Shown piece by piece: positions 39,367 to 46,868 of a stretch of DNA of 64,000 nt (its first letter is position 1; the number at the start of each line of letters is the position of its first letter). The notes under the pieces are model-generated. The model did not search any database and had not been told where the DNA came from. It saw nothing but the letters and a program-made list of their open reading frames with translations. The stretch comes from Rugamonas sp. A1-17 (GTDB lineage: Bacteria; Pseudomonadota; Gammaproteobacteria; Burkholderiales; Burkholderiaceae_D): NCBI GenBank assembly GCA_025548565.1, contig JAJLPB010000018.1, positions 57,781-121,780 of the forward strand, in the 5' to 3' direction. The translations under genes were made by a program, and so were the position numbers.

Positions 39367-39651
39367 CTAGCACGCCTCGCATTCGCCTCCATCCCGTCCG
39401 ATTGCACAGGTATCAACTACCGGGCCGCTGCTCTCGGGGACTAGCCAACGTTCAAGCGCGGCACGCTCATTGGCTGTCAGCTGCTCCAGTTCGATGGAAG
39501 GGTCAGGGCGACCGCGCTGCTCCCAGTTCATCGTGCCGTAGATGGTAGCCAGCGTACGCAGGTCAGGCCCCAGCACATAATCCTTGGGCGGTTGGGCGTT
39601 CTTGCAGCGGTTAATAGCGTGCTCCACCCGGGTGACAGAAATTGTAGTCAT
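39367..39651 (-). CDS. DUF3717-like small protein
   Basis: The 94-residue protein starts MTTISVTRVEHAINRCKNAQP and continues with VLGPDLRTLATIYGTM and LTANERAALERWL, the pattern I associate with DUF3717, common in Burkholderiales and their plasmids. No function is established. It ends with a Cys-containing tail (GECEAC). It is the last gene of the leftward leading-region block and is followed by a strong terminator. Confidence 0.65.
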   Translation of the reverse strand: MTTISVTRVEHAINRCKNAQPPKDYVLGPDLRTLATIYGTMNWEQRGRPDPSIELEQLTANERAALERWLVPESSGPVVDTCAIGRDGGECEAC

Positions 39652-39660
39652 GACAGATCC

Positions 39661-40212
39661 TTAGATGATTTCTTTGCCGACCGTGCAGACGGTCATGTGA
39701 TCGTCGATGAAATGGCGCAGATTCTCGACCAGCGTGTCGTTGTCGGCCTTGATGCCGGTCAGGACCGACATTACATCGGCCTCGACCGACAGGCGCATGC
39801 TGTCGGTAAAACCCTTGATGAATCCTTCGACGCACGACAGGTCGCTGTGCTGGATCAGGGTGAAGCCGACCGTCTCCAGGTGCGCGAAACCTAGCGCGTC
39901 GTACAGCCGCGCAAACGCGTGGCCGATCTGGTATGAGCCGCCTTGGCGGGCCTTCGTCAGCTCCGCGAACCGCTGTGCCACCCGCTCGACGCACAGGAAG
40001 CCCCGGTCGGCGCAGACCATCACATAGGAGCCGCCCGTGAAGTACACGGCCAGCGCGAACGCCAGCCGCTGTTCCGGCACCACGGCCTTGGCAAGCGTCC
40101 AGTGCAGGCGGCGTTCATCCATCGGTTCACCGAGCGACAGGGTCTTCTTAAGCGTCTCAGCCAGCGTGTTTTCGCGCGATGCCAGCATGACAGGGTTGGT
40201 TTGTGCGTTCAT
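39661..40212 (-). CDS. Hypothetical protein, 183 residues
   Basis: I chose ATG 40212 with CAGGAG six bases upstream; the ATG at 40230 gives six more residues. The soluble protein is mixed alpha/beta with AFALAVYFTGGSYVMVCADRG and a long helical C-terminus (NDTLVENLRHFIDDHM). No family recognised. It lies ten bases before the DUF3717 gene in the leading-region block, and is likely expressed early in the recipient if that block behaves as proposed. Confidence 0.6.
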   Translation of the reverse strand: MNAQTNPVMLASRENTLAETLKKTLSLGEPMDERRLHWTLAKAVVPEQRLAFALAVYFTGGSYVMVCADRGFLCVERVAQRFAELTKARQGGSYQIGHAFARLYDALGFAHLETVGFTLIQHSDLSCVEGFIKGFTDSMRLSVEADVMSVLTGIKADNDTLVENLRHFIDDHMTVCTVGKEII

Positions 40213-40269
40213 GGTTTGCTCCTGATTCATCGGGACAATACCGGGGCGCTTGCACGCCCCAGTGGAACC

Positions 40270-40809
40270 TCAATCGTCCGGCCCGGAACCGCATCCGGCT
40301 GGACAGCAGCCCCAAGCGATACCGTGGCTGCAATCGCGGTGGCCGTAGTCGTCGTCCCATTCCTCCTCGGCTTCCCGCTCCCGCGCCTGTTCCCGCTGCT
40401 CCATCGTTTCAAAGCCGAAGGACTGGGCAATTGCCGTGGCCTCGGCACGTTGCGCCGGTGGCAGTTGCTCCAGTGCCCTGTCCACGGCCCGGTTGAACCG
40501 GTTGCTGAACACCTCATAGGACAGTCCACAACACCGGTTGGCTTCGGTTGCCCATTTGCCGCACTTATCGCGCCATGCGTTCGCGTCGAAGTTGTTGTAG
40601 CGATGATGACCTTCGGCCCAGTTGTGGGCAAGGTTCGGTTCGTCCGCGAACATCGTCGGCACCGTGTTGAACCCATTGGCGGCGTCATTCCAGCCATCCG
40701 CCTCTGCCAGATTTCTGACCTTGTCCATCTGCTTGTTCGCCGCTGCCGCATCCACCAAAAACAGAATGCGGGTTTTGGCCAGCAACACCCGAGTATCCAG
40801 TCCGCGCAT
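40270..40809 (-). CDS. Hypothetical Cys-rich-ended protein, 179 residues
   Basis: I chose ATG 40809 (GGGGAGATTGTC upstream). The body is helical and charged (EQREQAREREAEEEWDDD), and the C-terminus CSHGIAWGCCPAGCGSG holds four Cys and a His that could bind metal. No family recognised. The palindrome B copy at 40876 lies 66-83 bases upstream of the start, at promoter distance. Confidence 0.6.
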   Translation of the reverse strand: MRGLDTRVLLAKTRILFLVDAAAANKQMDKVRNLAEADGWNDAANGFNTVPTMFADEPNLAHNWAEGHHRYNNFDANAWRDKCGKWATEANRCCGLSYEVFSNRFNRAVDRALEQLPPAQRAEATAIAQSFGFETMEQREQAREREAEEEWDDDYGHRDCSHGIAWGCCPAGCGSGPDD

Positions 40810-41119
40810 GACAATCTCCCCTGAAAAAGCACCACACGAATCAATCAACCTATGCCTTCAGTATAGTCCACGAACTATTGACGGTCAATAGTTTAAATTG
40901 TAACTAACTGATATAAATCAAAGACTTACGGCTTGCCAGCTATCGTTTTTTGGGTGGTGGCACAAGCGAGCCGAAGGGCAAAATCTTTGGGGGCCAGCTA
41001 GACTGGCTGTGGATCTTGAAGTGATTGCCGCCGAAGTAGTCGGGCTGCTGGCGGGCGACCCGCCTTCGTTTCCAAAGTTTTAGCGGGCAGTCCCGTGGCC
41101 CTGTTCCCGCCGTTCCGTG
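40810..41119. other. Intergenic region with palindrome B
   Basis: The 310 bases separate the 40.8 kb gene from the end of ssb. The left half is A/T-rich and holds palindrome B and presumably a leftward promoter. The right half (40930-41119) shows nothing I can call; the frames there are shadows. Confidence 0.55.
40875..40893. promoter_or_regulatory. Palindrome B, copy 2 (ACTATTGACGGTCAATAGT)
   Basis: A 19-bp perfect palindrome around a central G, sharing the 17-bp core with 2101-2117. It is followed leftwards by the gene starting at 40809. The element upstream of the KorA-like operon and this one should answer to the same regulator. Confidence 0.7.
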
Positions 41120-41626
41120 TCACGTCGCCAAGCGCCGCACCTGAAGACCGCCTTTGCGCCGTGGCGGCACGAGGACCGCTTGCTCCGCCCGTATCCGTGC
41201 GTCAGCCGCGTCGTAGTCCGCGATCCACGCCGCGATCTCCGCGTCGGCAAAGCGCACGCAACCTTGCCGCTCGGGCTGAGCCGACCGCAGCGGCTTTGGA
41301 TAGACCTTCGCTGTAGCGCCGATCACCTCCGTGGTGTACTTCACCACCCCTGCCCTATCTGTCCACTTCCGCGTCTGCATCCGGCCTTCCACGAACAGCG
41401 TGTCGCCCTTTGCGATGCGCTTGCGAATAGACTGCGCCAGCGCTCCCGTCAGCACGATCCGGTGCCAGTGGGTGACTATCATGGACTCGCCAGTTCGCCA
41501 GTCCTCCTCGATGTCGTCGGTGGCCAGCACCAGATTGCAGACCGGCGCGCCGCTCGGCAGCGCGGTCCAGCAGGGCATGCGGCCGACATTGCCCATCAGC
41601 GTGACTTTGTTGATGCTCCCCGACAT
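41120..41626 (-). CDS. ssb: Single-stranded DNA-binding protein
   Basis: The 168-residue protein has an OB-fold of the SSB type: INKVTLMGNVGRMP, VCNLVLATDD, WHRIVLTGALAQSIRK, GDTLFVEGRMQTRKW and YTTEVIGATAKVYP. Plasmid SSBs protect the incoming strand in the recipient. The C-terminus (AVLVPPRRKGGLQVRRLAT) lacks the acidic tip that normally recruits partner proteins, and instead carries a basic extension. GGAGGCGATC precedes the start at 41626. Confidence 0.9.
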   Translation of the reverse strand: MSGSINKVTLMGNVGRMPCWTALPSGAPVCNLVLATDDIEEDWRTGESMIVTHWHRIVLTGALAQSIRKRIAKGDTLFVEGRMQTRKWTDRAGVVKYTTEVIGATAKVYPKPLRSAQPERQGCVRFADAEIAAWIADYDAADARIRAEQAVLVPPRRKGGLQVRRLAT

Positions 41627-41637
41627 GATCGCCTCCG

Positions 41638-42177
41638 TTATCGTTGACGCTTGGCCATCTGCTCGTCCAGCCACCGGGCTGCGGCCAATCCCTCCGCGTC
41701 CAGTGTTCTGGCGTAAGTGCTGCGCACCTCGGTCGGCGCAAATCCAGCCCGTCTCGCCAGTGCCCGCAGCGATTTGTGCGGTTTGCTGGCGAAGCGGTAC
41801 AGCACCCGACCGCCCGCCTCGTCCACCAGGGCGGCGCTCTCCTGGTCGGAGGCATCGGTGTCGTGATTGACCATGTGCTGCGCCAGCTCCCGCAGCGCCG
41901 TGATGCGGCGTTCCGTGTTCAGGATGCGCACCGTAGGTTCCGCGACCAGTTGCCGCTCCCCCGTCGAGTTGAGCAGTCGGCTGATGGCCGGTCGGCCATA
42001 GCCGAGGTTTTTCAGTCCGCCAGCGTCCCGGCAGCGAGCCAGTGTGTTGACGATCCGCATGCGCTGTTTGGCCGTCTCCAGTTTTTCCAGACGGGATTCC
42101 ACCAAATCGGCCTCGTCGGCGTTGCCACGCGCCGCGCCTGCGCGGATCGTTCCAAAGAAATGTCGGTCTAAGCTCAT
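41638..42177 (-). CDS. Hypothetical protein between parB and ssb, 179 residues
   Basis: The soluble, Arg-rich helical protein starts MSLDRHFFGTIRAGAARGN and contains CRDAGGLKNLGYGRPAISRL and SLRALARRAGFAPTEVRSTY, the latter resembling a helix-turn-helix. No family recognised. AAGGAGACCATC precedes the ATG, and a perfect palindrome A lies immediately upstream of this ribosome site (15-32 bases before the start). That makes it a candidate regulated gene, or even the regulator itself. Confidence 0.6.
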   Translation of the reverse strand: MSLDRHFFGTIRAGAARGNADEADLVESRLEKLETAKQRMRIVNTLARCRDAGGLKNLGYGRPAISRLLNSTGERQLVAEPTVRILNTERRITALRELAQHMVNHDTDASDQESAALVDEAGGRVLYRFASKPHKSLRALARRAGFAPTEVRSTYARTLDAEGLAAARWLDEQMAKRQR

Positions 42178-42191
42178 GATGGTCTCCTTGG

Positions 42192-42209
42192 ACTTTCGCG
42201 CGCGAAAGT
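42192..42209. promoter_or_regulatory. Palindrome A, perfect copy
   Basis: ACTTTCGCGCGCGAAAGT, exact, in the short gap between parB and the next minus-strand gene, just upstream of the ribosome site of the latter. Confidence 0.82.
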
Positions 42210-42270
42210 CGGTTGGCAGCGGCTCCGCCGCCGCCGGGTACCCCGGCCAGCAGTGACCGGGGCGGCTGGG

Positions 42271-44199
42271 TTATGCCGTGCGCAGCAACTCGGGCAGCCA
42301 ACGGGCCTCGGCAACCGCACGTTCGGCGGCGTCAGCGGCCTGCTTCTTCTTCATCTTCTCCAGCGGTACAGCGGCCTCGGAGGATGCCGCCTCGGTGACC
42401 ACCTTCACCATGCGCGCCATTGGCACGTGGTCGAAGTAGTTTTCTGCAGAAGCGCGCCACCACTTGTTCATGTCCAAGTTCAGCGCCTTGCCCAGCGAGA
42501 CGAAATCAGGCGACGCCTCCTCTCGGGTCAGCGTGGCATCGAGCGAGTTGGCGACGCAGAAGGCCAGCATCTCCAGCACCACAGGCTGCGGCTGTGCACC
42601 CAGCCATTCCAGCCAGCCCTCGCCCTTGTTGCCTTCCGGCAGACGGGACAGAAGCTGCTCCCGACGCTGGGCAAATGCCTCCGCAGCCTCGCACTTCTTG
42701 GCGGCATCGGCCAGCGAGGGGCGGTTCAGGCTGATCTTCGCCAGCGTGCTACGCGAGTACCCGCCGTATTCCAGGAGCACCAATTTCATCAGCGTGAAGG
42801 TCAGGTAGACCAATGCCACATCGCTCTGGTCCATCATCTCGGCCTGCAAGGCGACAGTGCGGTGGGAGGTCAGTTCCGTGGTGAGACGGTCCGAGTGGTC
42901 CGCTTTAGGGCGCTTGCTCTGCGCCACGCCGCCGCCATCTTCGCTCACGCGCTTTTCAACGTCGGCGGGGCGGATGGCGTCTTGCAGTACCGCCAGCTTG
43001 CCGTTGGTGTCGATGTAGATCACGGCACCGGCGATTGCCTTGTCCTCTGCGTTCGGCACCTTGGTGCGCGTGGCGAGGATGGCCGCGTGCTGCTTCGACA
43101 GTTCGTCCTGCTCGCTGCTCAGTTGCTCTGCAAGATCGTCCTCGTCCTCTTCGTAGGCGGCGTCGATGCGCTCACCGAGGACGTTCATTCGCTCGGTCAG
43201 TTCATCCGCCAGCTTCTGTTCGTCCTCGCTCAGCGCGCTGTACGAGGTACGGACGCGACCGAACTGCGCCAGATCGGAATGGTCGGCCCGGGGCATGATT
43301 TCAACCCAAGCCGCGCCTTCCTTCTGGAGTTTTTTGGCGTGCTTTTCCAGCTTGCCTATCGCCAGCTTCTCCAGCAGTCCCGCGTCCTTGATGTAGCCGG
43401 TGCTGCTGTCGCTGAACAAGTCCCGCTCGACGACCCCGCCTGCCTTCTCGAAACTATCCACGCCGACGTAGCGCGCCACGCGGTCCGATTGCGTATTGAT
43501 CTTCTGCGCCGTCAGCAGTCGGCGCAGATCGTAGGCACTCCGGTTGTATTTCGACAGGCTGTCCCACGCGCTCTCCTGCTCGGCGTGGTCGTCCACGAGG
43601 GCGAACGCCATCATGTGTTCGAAGTTCAGTTCGCCATCGCGGAATATATTGATCAGGCGTGGAGAGATGTTAGCCAGCTTGAGGTAGCGCTTGACGGTCG
43701 GCACCTCCAGTTCAAATCGCAGGGCCACGTCTTCGATGGCGCGGCCATGGTCGATCATCGCCTGCATCGCCATGTAGATATCGGCCGGGTGCATGTCCTC
43801 GCGCCCGCTGTTCTCGGCCAGACTGATTTCGATGGCCTCGTCCTCGGTCACGAGCACGATGTTGATGCCATAGTCCACCGGCAGATCGCCCGCGCCGATC
43901 AGTTCTCCGATGGCTTGCAGGCGGCGGCCGCCAGCGACGATTTCGATTAGGCCCGATTCGATCCCGTCCACCAGCTGCCTGTAGCCGACAAGGTTCTGCA
44001 GCAGGCCGTGCGAGCGGATCAGGGATGCGAGTTCCTTGACGTCGGTCTTTTTCGTACGTACGTTGTATTTGCTGCGCACCAGTTGCCCGAAGGTCGCGGT
44101 CAGGATGGTGGCGTGCTGGGTCAGTTCGGCTACTGCCTCAGCGATGGCGTCGAGGTGGGGGACGCCGTTGGCGAAGGTGTTGTCGGTTGCTGCTTGCAT
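42271..44199 (-). CDS. parB: Large ParB/RepB/Spo0J-family protein
   Basis: The 642-residue protein has an N-terminal ParB/Srx-like domain (~30-130) with SKYNVRTKKTDVKELASLI and IVAGGRRLQAIGELI, then an HTH region (RFELEVPTVKRYLKLANISP), a coiled-coil acidic part (EQKLADELTERMNVLGERI) and a helical C-terminus ending in a KKKQAADAAE stretch. Proteins of this size and layout are common next to ssb on conjugative elements and differ from the small ParB of parABS. It could bind palindrome A, a copy of which lies at its 3' side. Confidence 0.88.
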   Translation of the reverse strand: MQAATDNTFANGVPHLDAIAEAVAELTQHATILTATFGQLVRSKYNVRTKKTDVKELASLIRSHGLLQNLVGYRQLVDGIESGLIEIVAGGRRLQAIGELIGAGDLPVDYGINIVLVTEDEAIEISLAENSGREDMHPADIYMAMQAMIDHGRAIEDVALRFELEVPTVKRYLKLANISPRLINIFRDGELNFEHMMAFALVDDHAEQESAWDSLSKYNRSAYDLRRLLTAQKINTQSDRVARYVGVDSFEKAGGVVERDLFSDSSTGYIKDAGLLEKLAIGKLEKHAKKLQKEGAAWVEIMPRADHSDLAQFGRVRTSYSALSEDEQKLADELTERMNVLGERIDAAYEEDEDDLAEQLSSEQDELSKQHAAILATRTKVPNAEDKAIAGAVIYIDTNGKLAVLQDAIRPADVEKRVSEDGGGVAQSKRPKADHSDRLTTELTSHRTVALQAEMMDQSDVALVYLTFTLMKLVLLEYGGYSRSTLAKISLNRPSLADAAKKCEAAEAFAQRREQLLSRLPEGNKGEGWLEWLGAQPQPVVLEMLAFCVANSLDATLTREEASPDFVSLGKALNLDMNKWWRASAENYFDHVPMARMVKVVTEAASSEAAVPLEKMKKKQAADAAERAVAEARWLPELLRTA

Positions 44200-44315
44200 G
44201 GTTGCTGCTCCTAAAGTTGATGGTTGGTTGTTCCCTGCCGCGATCTGCTCATCCCGGCAGGGCTTGGTCCGGCATTGCGGGCATCAGGCTGGACCGGTTC
44301 CTGACGCCCTGACGC

Positions 44316-44753
44316 TTAGTCCAGCGCAGCCCGGATCAGTCCCGCGTCGCGCTGCTGGAAGATGAAGTCGGACAATTGGTGGTAGGCGTTGGCAAAGCAT
44401 TCGCCGCCATTGAGGAAAGACAGCGTGCTGTAGGCGCTGGCGGTTGCGATGATGCCCGCCGTGTTCGCGCTGACCTCGCCTTCGAAATAGTTCTCGCACG
44501 ACAGGCGGAAAGTGGCGTCGGACTGCGGAGCCATGTAGAAGCCGCCGTTGGACAGCTTGTAATAGTTCCAATAGCCGCCGTTGTAGGAGTCGCAGATCAG
44601 ACCCAGCGCGTCGTAGATGGTGTTTTCCAGCAGCGTGCAGCGGATGCCAGCGATGGCGGGCAGACAGCGCAGGCGTTCGTTGTCGCTGTCCACGAGGGTG
44701 GCAACGATCAGCAGTTCGCTGACAGGCTGTTTCAGGTGTGGGTTGGTTTGCAT
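44316..44753 (-). CDS. klcA: Antirestriction protein of the ArdB/KlcA family
   Basis: The 145-residue protein matches the KlcA/ArdB family in length and core motif: GGYWNYYKLSNGGFYMAP, then CENYFEGEVSANTAGIIATA and YHQLSDFIFQQRDAGLIRAALD. These proteins protect entering DNA from type I restriction. As the first gene of the leftward block it would be made early after transfer. The hairpin-rich region directly upstream may act as its promoter on single-stranded DNA. Confidence 0.93.
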   Translation of the reverse strand: MQTNPHLKQPVSELLIVATLVDSDNERLRCLPAIAGIRCTLLENTIYDALGLICDSYNGGYWNYYKLSNGGFYMAPQSDATFRLSCENYFEGEVSANTAGIIATASAYSTLSFLNGGECFANAYHQLSDFIFQQRDAGLIRAALD

Positions 44754-44893
44754 GGTCTTTCCCTTTAAAGAAGTTGATCTGAGGTAAGAGGTTGAAATCT
44801 GATCCTCTTGCTCGAACTTCCTCGTTCCCCCCTTGGGGGGCGGAGGGGGGGGACTTTGGTTTCAGGCAGCGAGGAACAGGGCCGCTGTATCTG

Positions 44894-44972
44894 CCCCGTT
44901 CCGTCGTTTATCCCCAAGCAAGCCCCCCTCACTTGCCTTGGGGGGCGCTTGCTTGGGGATTGAGGAACGGGG
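44894..44972. repeat. Large two-storey inverted repeat
   Basis: Outer arms CCCCGTTCC (44894-44902) and GGAACGGGG (44964-44972) enclose inner arms ATCCCCAAGCAAGC (44910-44923) and GCTTGCTTGGGGAT (44947-44960), followed inward by C and G runs. There is no T run, so it is not a normal terminator. It lies about 140 bases upstream of klcA. Confidence 0.85.
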
Positions 44973-45011
44973 TGCCGCGGCCCGTGCTGCCATCGTCGGG
45001 GTTGGCCGGGG

Positions 45012-45185
45012 GCGGCCGGCTTCATAGCGCAAGCGGCGGCTCAAGGGCTGTGACAGCCGCGCCTTTCGGCTGGCGCCGCCCTTGAAAGCTCCCGGCCCCT
45101 GGACCTGGCGCGGCCGGCTTCATAGCGCAAGCGGCGGCTCAACCGGCGTGACAGCCGCGCCCTTCGGCTGGCGCGACGGTTGAAA
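45012..45185. repeat. Two tandem ~76-bp units, each forming a hairpin with covarying stem
   Basis: The units begin GCGGCCGGCTTCATAGCGC at 45012 and 45110. Both have an inner stem CAGCCG/CGGCTG. The outer stem is TCAAGGGC/GCCCTTGA (45041-45085) in the first and TCAACCG/CGGTTGA (45139-45183) in the second: bases differ on both sides but pairing is kept. Both span 45 bases. Confidence 0.85.
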
Positions 45186-45285
45186 GCGACTGTCCTTCAC
45201 TTCAGGTCTTCTGCCTGCGCACCGCCCCGCCGGCGCTGGCCACCGCCGCCGATCGCCGAGCGACGTCCCATCGCGCTGGAGCGCA

Positions 45286-45367
45286 GCGGAAGGCCGCCGG
45301 GCCGAGCCCGCAGGGCCGAGACCCGGCCTTATGGGGCTCGGTTCACGAGAGACCGGGGTTTCGGCCC
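45286..45367. repeat. 82-bp dispersed repeat, copy 2
   Basis: Same orientation as 36207-36288, differing at only a few positions (for instance TTAT for TTTC in the middle and GAG for GAA in ACGAAAGACC). Here it lies 318 bases upstream of the two-HTH regulator. Confidence 0.8.
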
Positions 45368-45416
45368 GGAAGTTGCTCTTCGTCTTCGGTTGGCACTTCG
45401 GCTGAATCACGACACA

Positions 45417-45434
45417 ACTTTCGCTCGCGAAACC
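45417..45434. promoter_or_regulatory. Palindrome A, degenerate copy 4 (15/18)
   Basis: ACTTTCGCTCGCGAAACC, the weakest copy and the last one rightwards. It lies at the border between the backbone and the defence cargo. Confidence 0.45.
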
Positions 45435-45684
45435 GACCTCCCCTCCGATCGCTAAGCCTTGGGCACATGAGTTAATTGTTGCCCATCGTCCCCCAACGTT
45501 TACTCCAAGCATTTGGATAACATCAAAGTTCTGCCGCGCAGACTCCTAGGTTCCGCCCGCGCTGCCCGCCGAGCATGGCCCTTGCCGGTTTATATTAAGA
45601 ATAATTTGGTTTGCAAAAGTAATTTAATGGTTTATATTTGTAATCAGAAGGTTTATTTGAGTGTTTTTCGAATGGGGTGGATGA

Positions 45685-46773
45685 ATGGAAGAGATTCGGG
45701 GCATCGACGCTTTACTGAGTAGCTGGGACGCTGAGGACAACCGCGCGGAATGGCAACTGTCGTTTCGCCGTTGGCGCGGCGACCATCTGTCCAGACACCG
45801 CGAATTTTCCACGCTTAAACAGCGGGAAATGGGTGCAGCGCTCGGGTTATCGCAAGCGATGTACGCCAAGTTCGAACAGGCCAACACGTGGGGGGGGGAT
45901 CGTACGAGGCAGATCGCAGATTTGCTGAAAGTGCCAATGGCGATGCTGCATAACCAGGCTAAAGCGCGAGCGTTCTTCAGCAGGGACGGCGGCCTTACTT
46001 ACATCAAGCTGCTGGAGGGTACGATGGAACGCTGGAACGACGACGGAGAATGTGCCCTAGGGCAGATGCGATTGCCCGTCGTATTCATTCGCGAGCGCCT
46101 GGATAGCGAAAGCCTTCGTTATCCCAACGATGAACGCCCGGCTAGGTTATGCACGTTCATGAAGGATCCATTGGAGAACGACCTCGACCAGCCAACCAAG
46201 CGTTGGTTGGAGAAACTCCTGGATCTGACCCCGGGTACGCTGGTCGACACTACGTACAACGACGAGAAGCGGGCGGACCGCCGATCTGTACTGAAAGAAA
46301 TGCGACGCCACTTTCTGGCCAACGTCGCGCGCCTGCTTGAGGAACGCCGTTGGACGCCGGCCGATCTTGCGACACACAGCGGCCTGCCAATGTCGGAAGT
46401 CGCGGACGCCGACGGCATGTTACTCTTCCAGCCACTTCGAACTGGTCAGATTGCCGGCGTATCCGTTGCTTTCGACGTCGACTATTTCCTGCTGATCATG
46501 CAGAACGGAACCGACATGCAACGAGAGTCAGCAGCGGCGCTACAGGACTTGCCGGCATCGGTTCGTTCGTTCATAGGATGGCTCCACCGCACCGTTACCG
46601 AATCGAGTGACGGGCACGGCGGCGACGGCGGCGTCGCAGTTACCGCTATGTTGCCGCTGGTCCGCGCAATGCTGGAGCAACTGCTCAGGGATGCGACCCG
46701 GCGACCACAGGTGGCTGAGGCAATGAGCGGTCTATTCCATGCTTACTACGATCAACACGAGGCGGTAACCTGA
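45685..46773 (+). CDS. Transcriptional regulator with two XRE-like HTH segments
   Basis: The 362-residue protein has an XRE-like HTH near residues 44-75 (TLKQREMGAALGLSQAMYAKFEQ) and a second HTH-like segment further on (RRWTPADLATHSGLPMSEV, ~221-239), the latter resembling phage-type regulators. The remainder is helical without a known domain. A run of nine G (45890-45898) encodes Trp69-Gly70-Gly71 in the first HTH and could make the gene switch by slippage. It stands at the start of the defence cargo and may control it. Confidence 0.7.
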   Translation: MEEIRGIDALLSSWDAEDNRAEWQLSFRRWRGDHLSRHREFSTLKQREMGAALGLSQAMYAKFEQANTWGGDRTRQIADLLKVPMAMLHNQAKARAFFSRDGGLTYIKLLEGTMERWNDDGECALGQMRLPVVFIRERLDSESLRYPNDERPARLCTFMKDPLENDLDQPTKRWLEKLLDLTPGTLVDTTYNDEKRADRRSVLKEMRRHFLANVARLLEERRWTPADLATHSGLPMSEVADADGMLLFQPLRTGQIAGVSVAFDVDYFLLIMQNGTDMQRESAAALQDLPASVRSFIGWLHRTVTESSDGHGGDGGVAVTAMLPLVRAMLEQLLRDATRRPQVAEAMSGLFHAYYDQHEAVT

Positions 46774-46785
46774 CCGTGGTCAGGT
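46768..46785. repeat. Perfect palindrome ACCTGACC-GT-GGTCAGGT
   Basis: It covers the stop of the regulator gene in a convergent gap of 95 bases. Without a T run it is a weak terminator candidate, or a binding site. Confidence 0.4.
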
Positions 46786-46868
46786 GTAACCGCCCGTGCG
46801 GCGGCCAGCATGCCTGCTGCCGCCCTTGGTGGACATGCTCCATTCGCGCCGGAGCGTCCGTTGCGCTG

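Larger units (their letters stand above)
44754..45684. other. Hairpin-rich non-coding region upstream of klcA
   Basis: Over 900 bases carry no convincing gene. They contain a very strong hairpin (44894-44972), two tandem covarying hairpins (45012-45185), the second 82-bp dispersed repeat (45286-45367), a degenerate palindrome A (45417) and an A/T-rich promoter-like stretch before the regulator at 45685. Translations of this region are low-complexity and lack ribosome sites. The structure suggests a single-strand promoter or other strand-specific signal of the leading region. Confidence 0.7.

Noticed and set aside
40168..40181. TTTTCGCGCGAT near the start of the 39661 gene
   Set aside because: It keeps only part of the left half of palindrome A, so not counted as a copy.
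42271..44199. Pairing this ParB with the ParA at the left edge as one parABS system
   Set aside because: They lie 42 kb apart, this ParB is far larger than partners of P1-type ParA, and parA's natural partner would be outside the window to the left.
44766..45120. Frames on both strands in the hairpin region
   Set aside because: The translations are low-complexity and mirror each other across inverted repeats; no ribosome sites.
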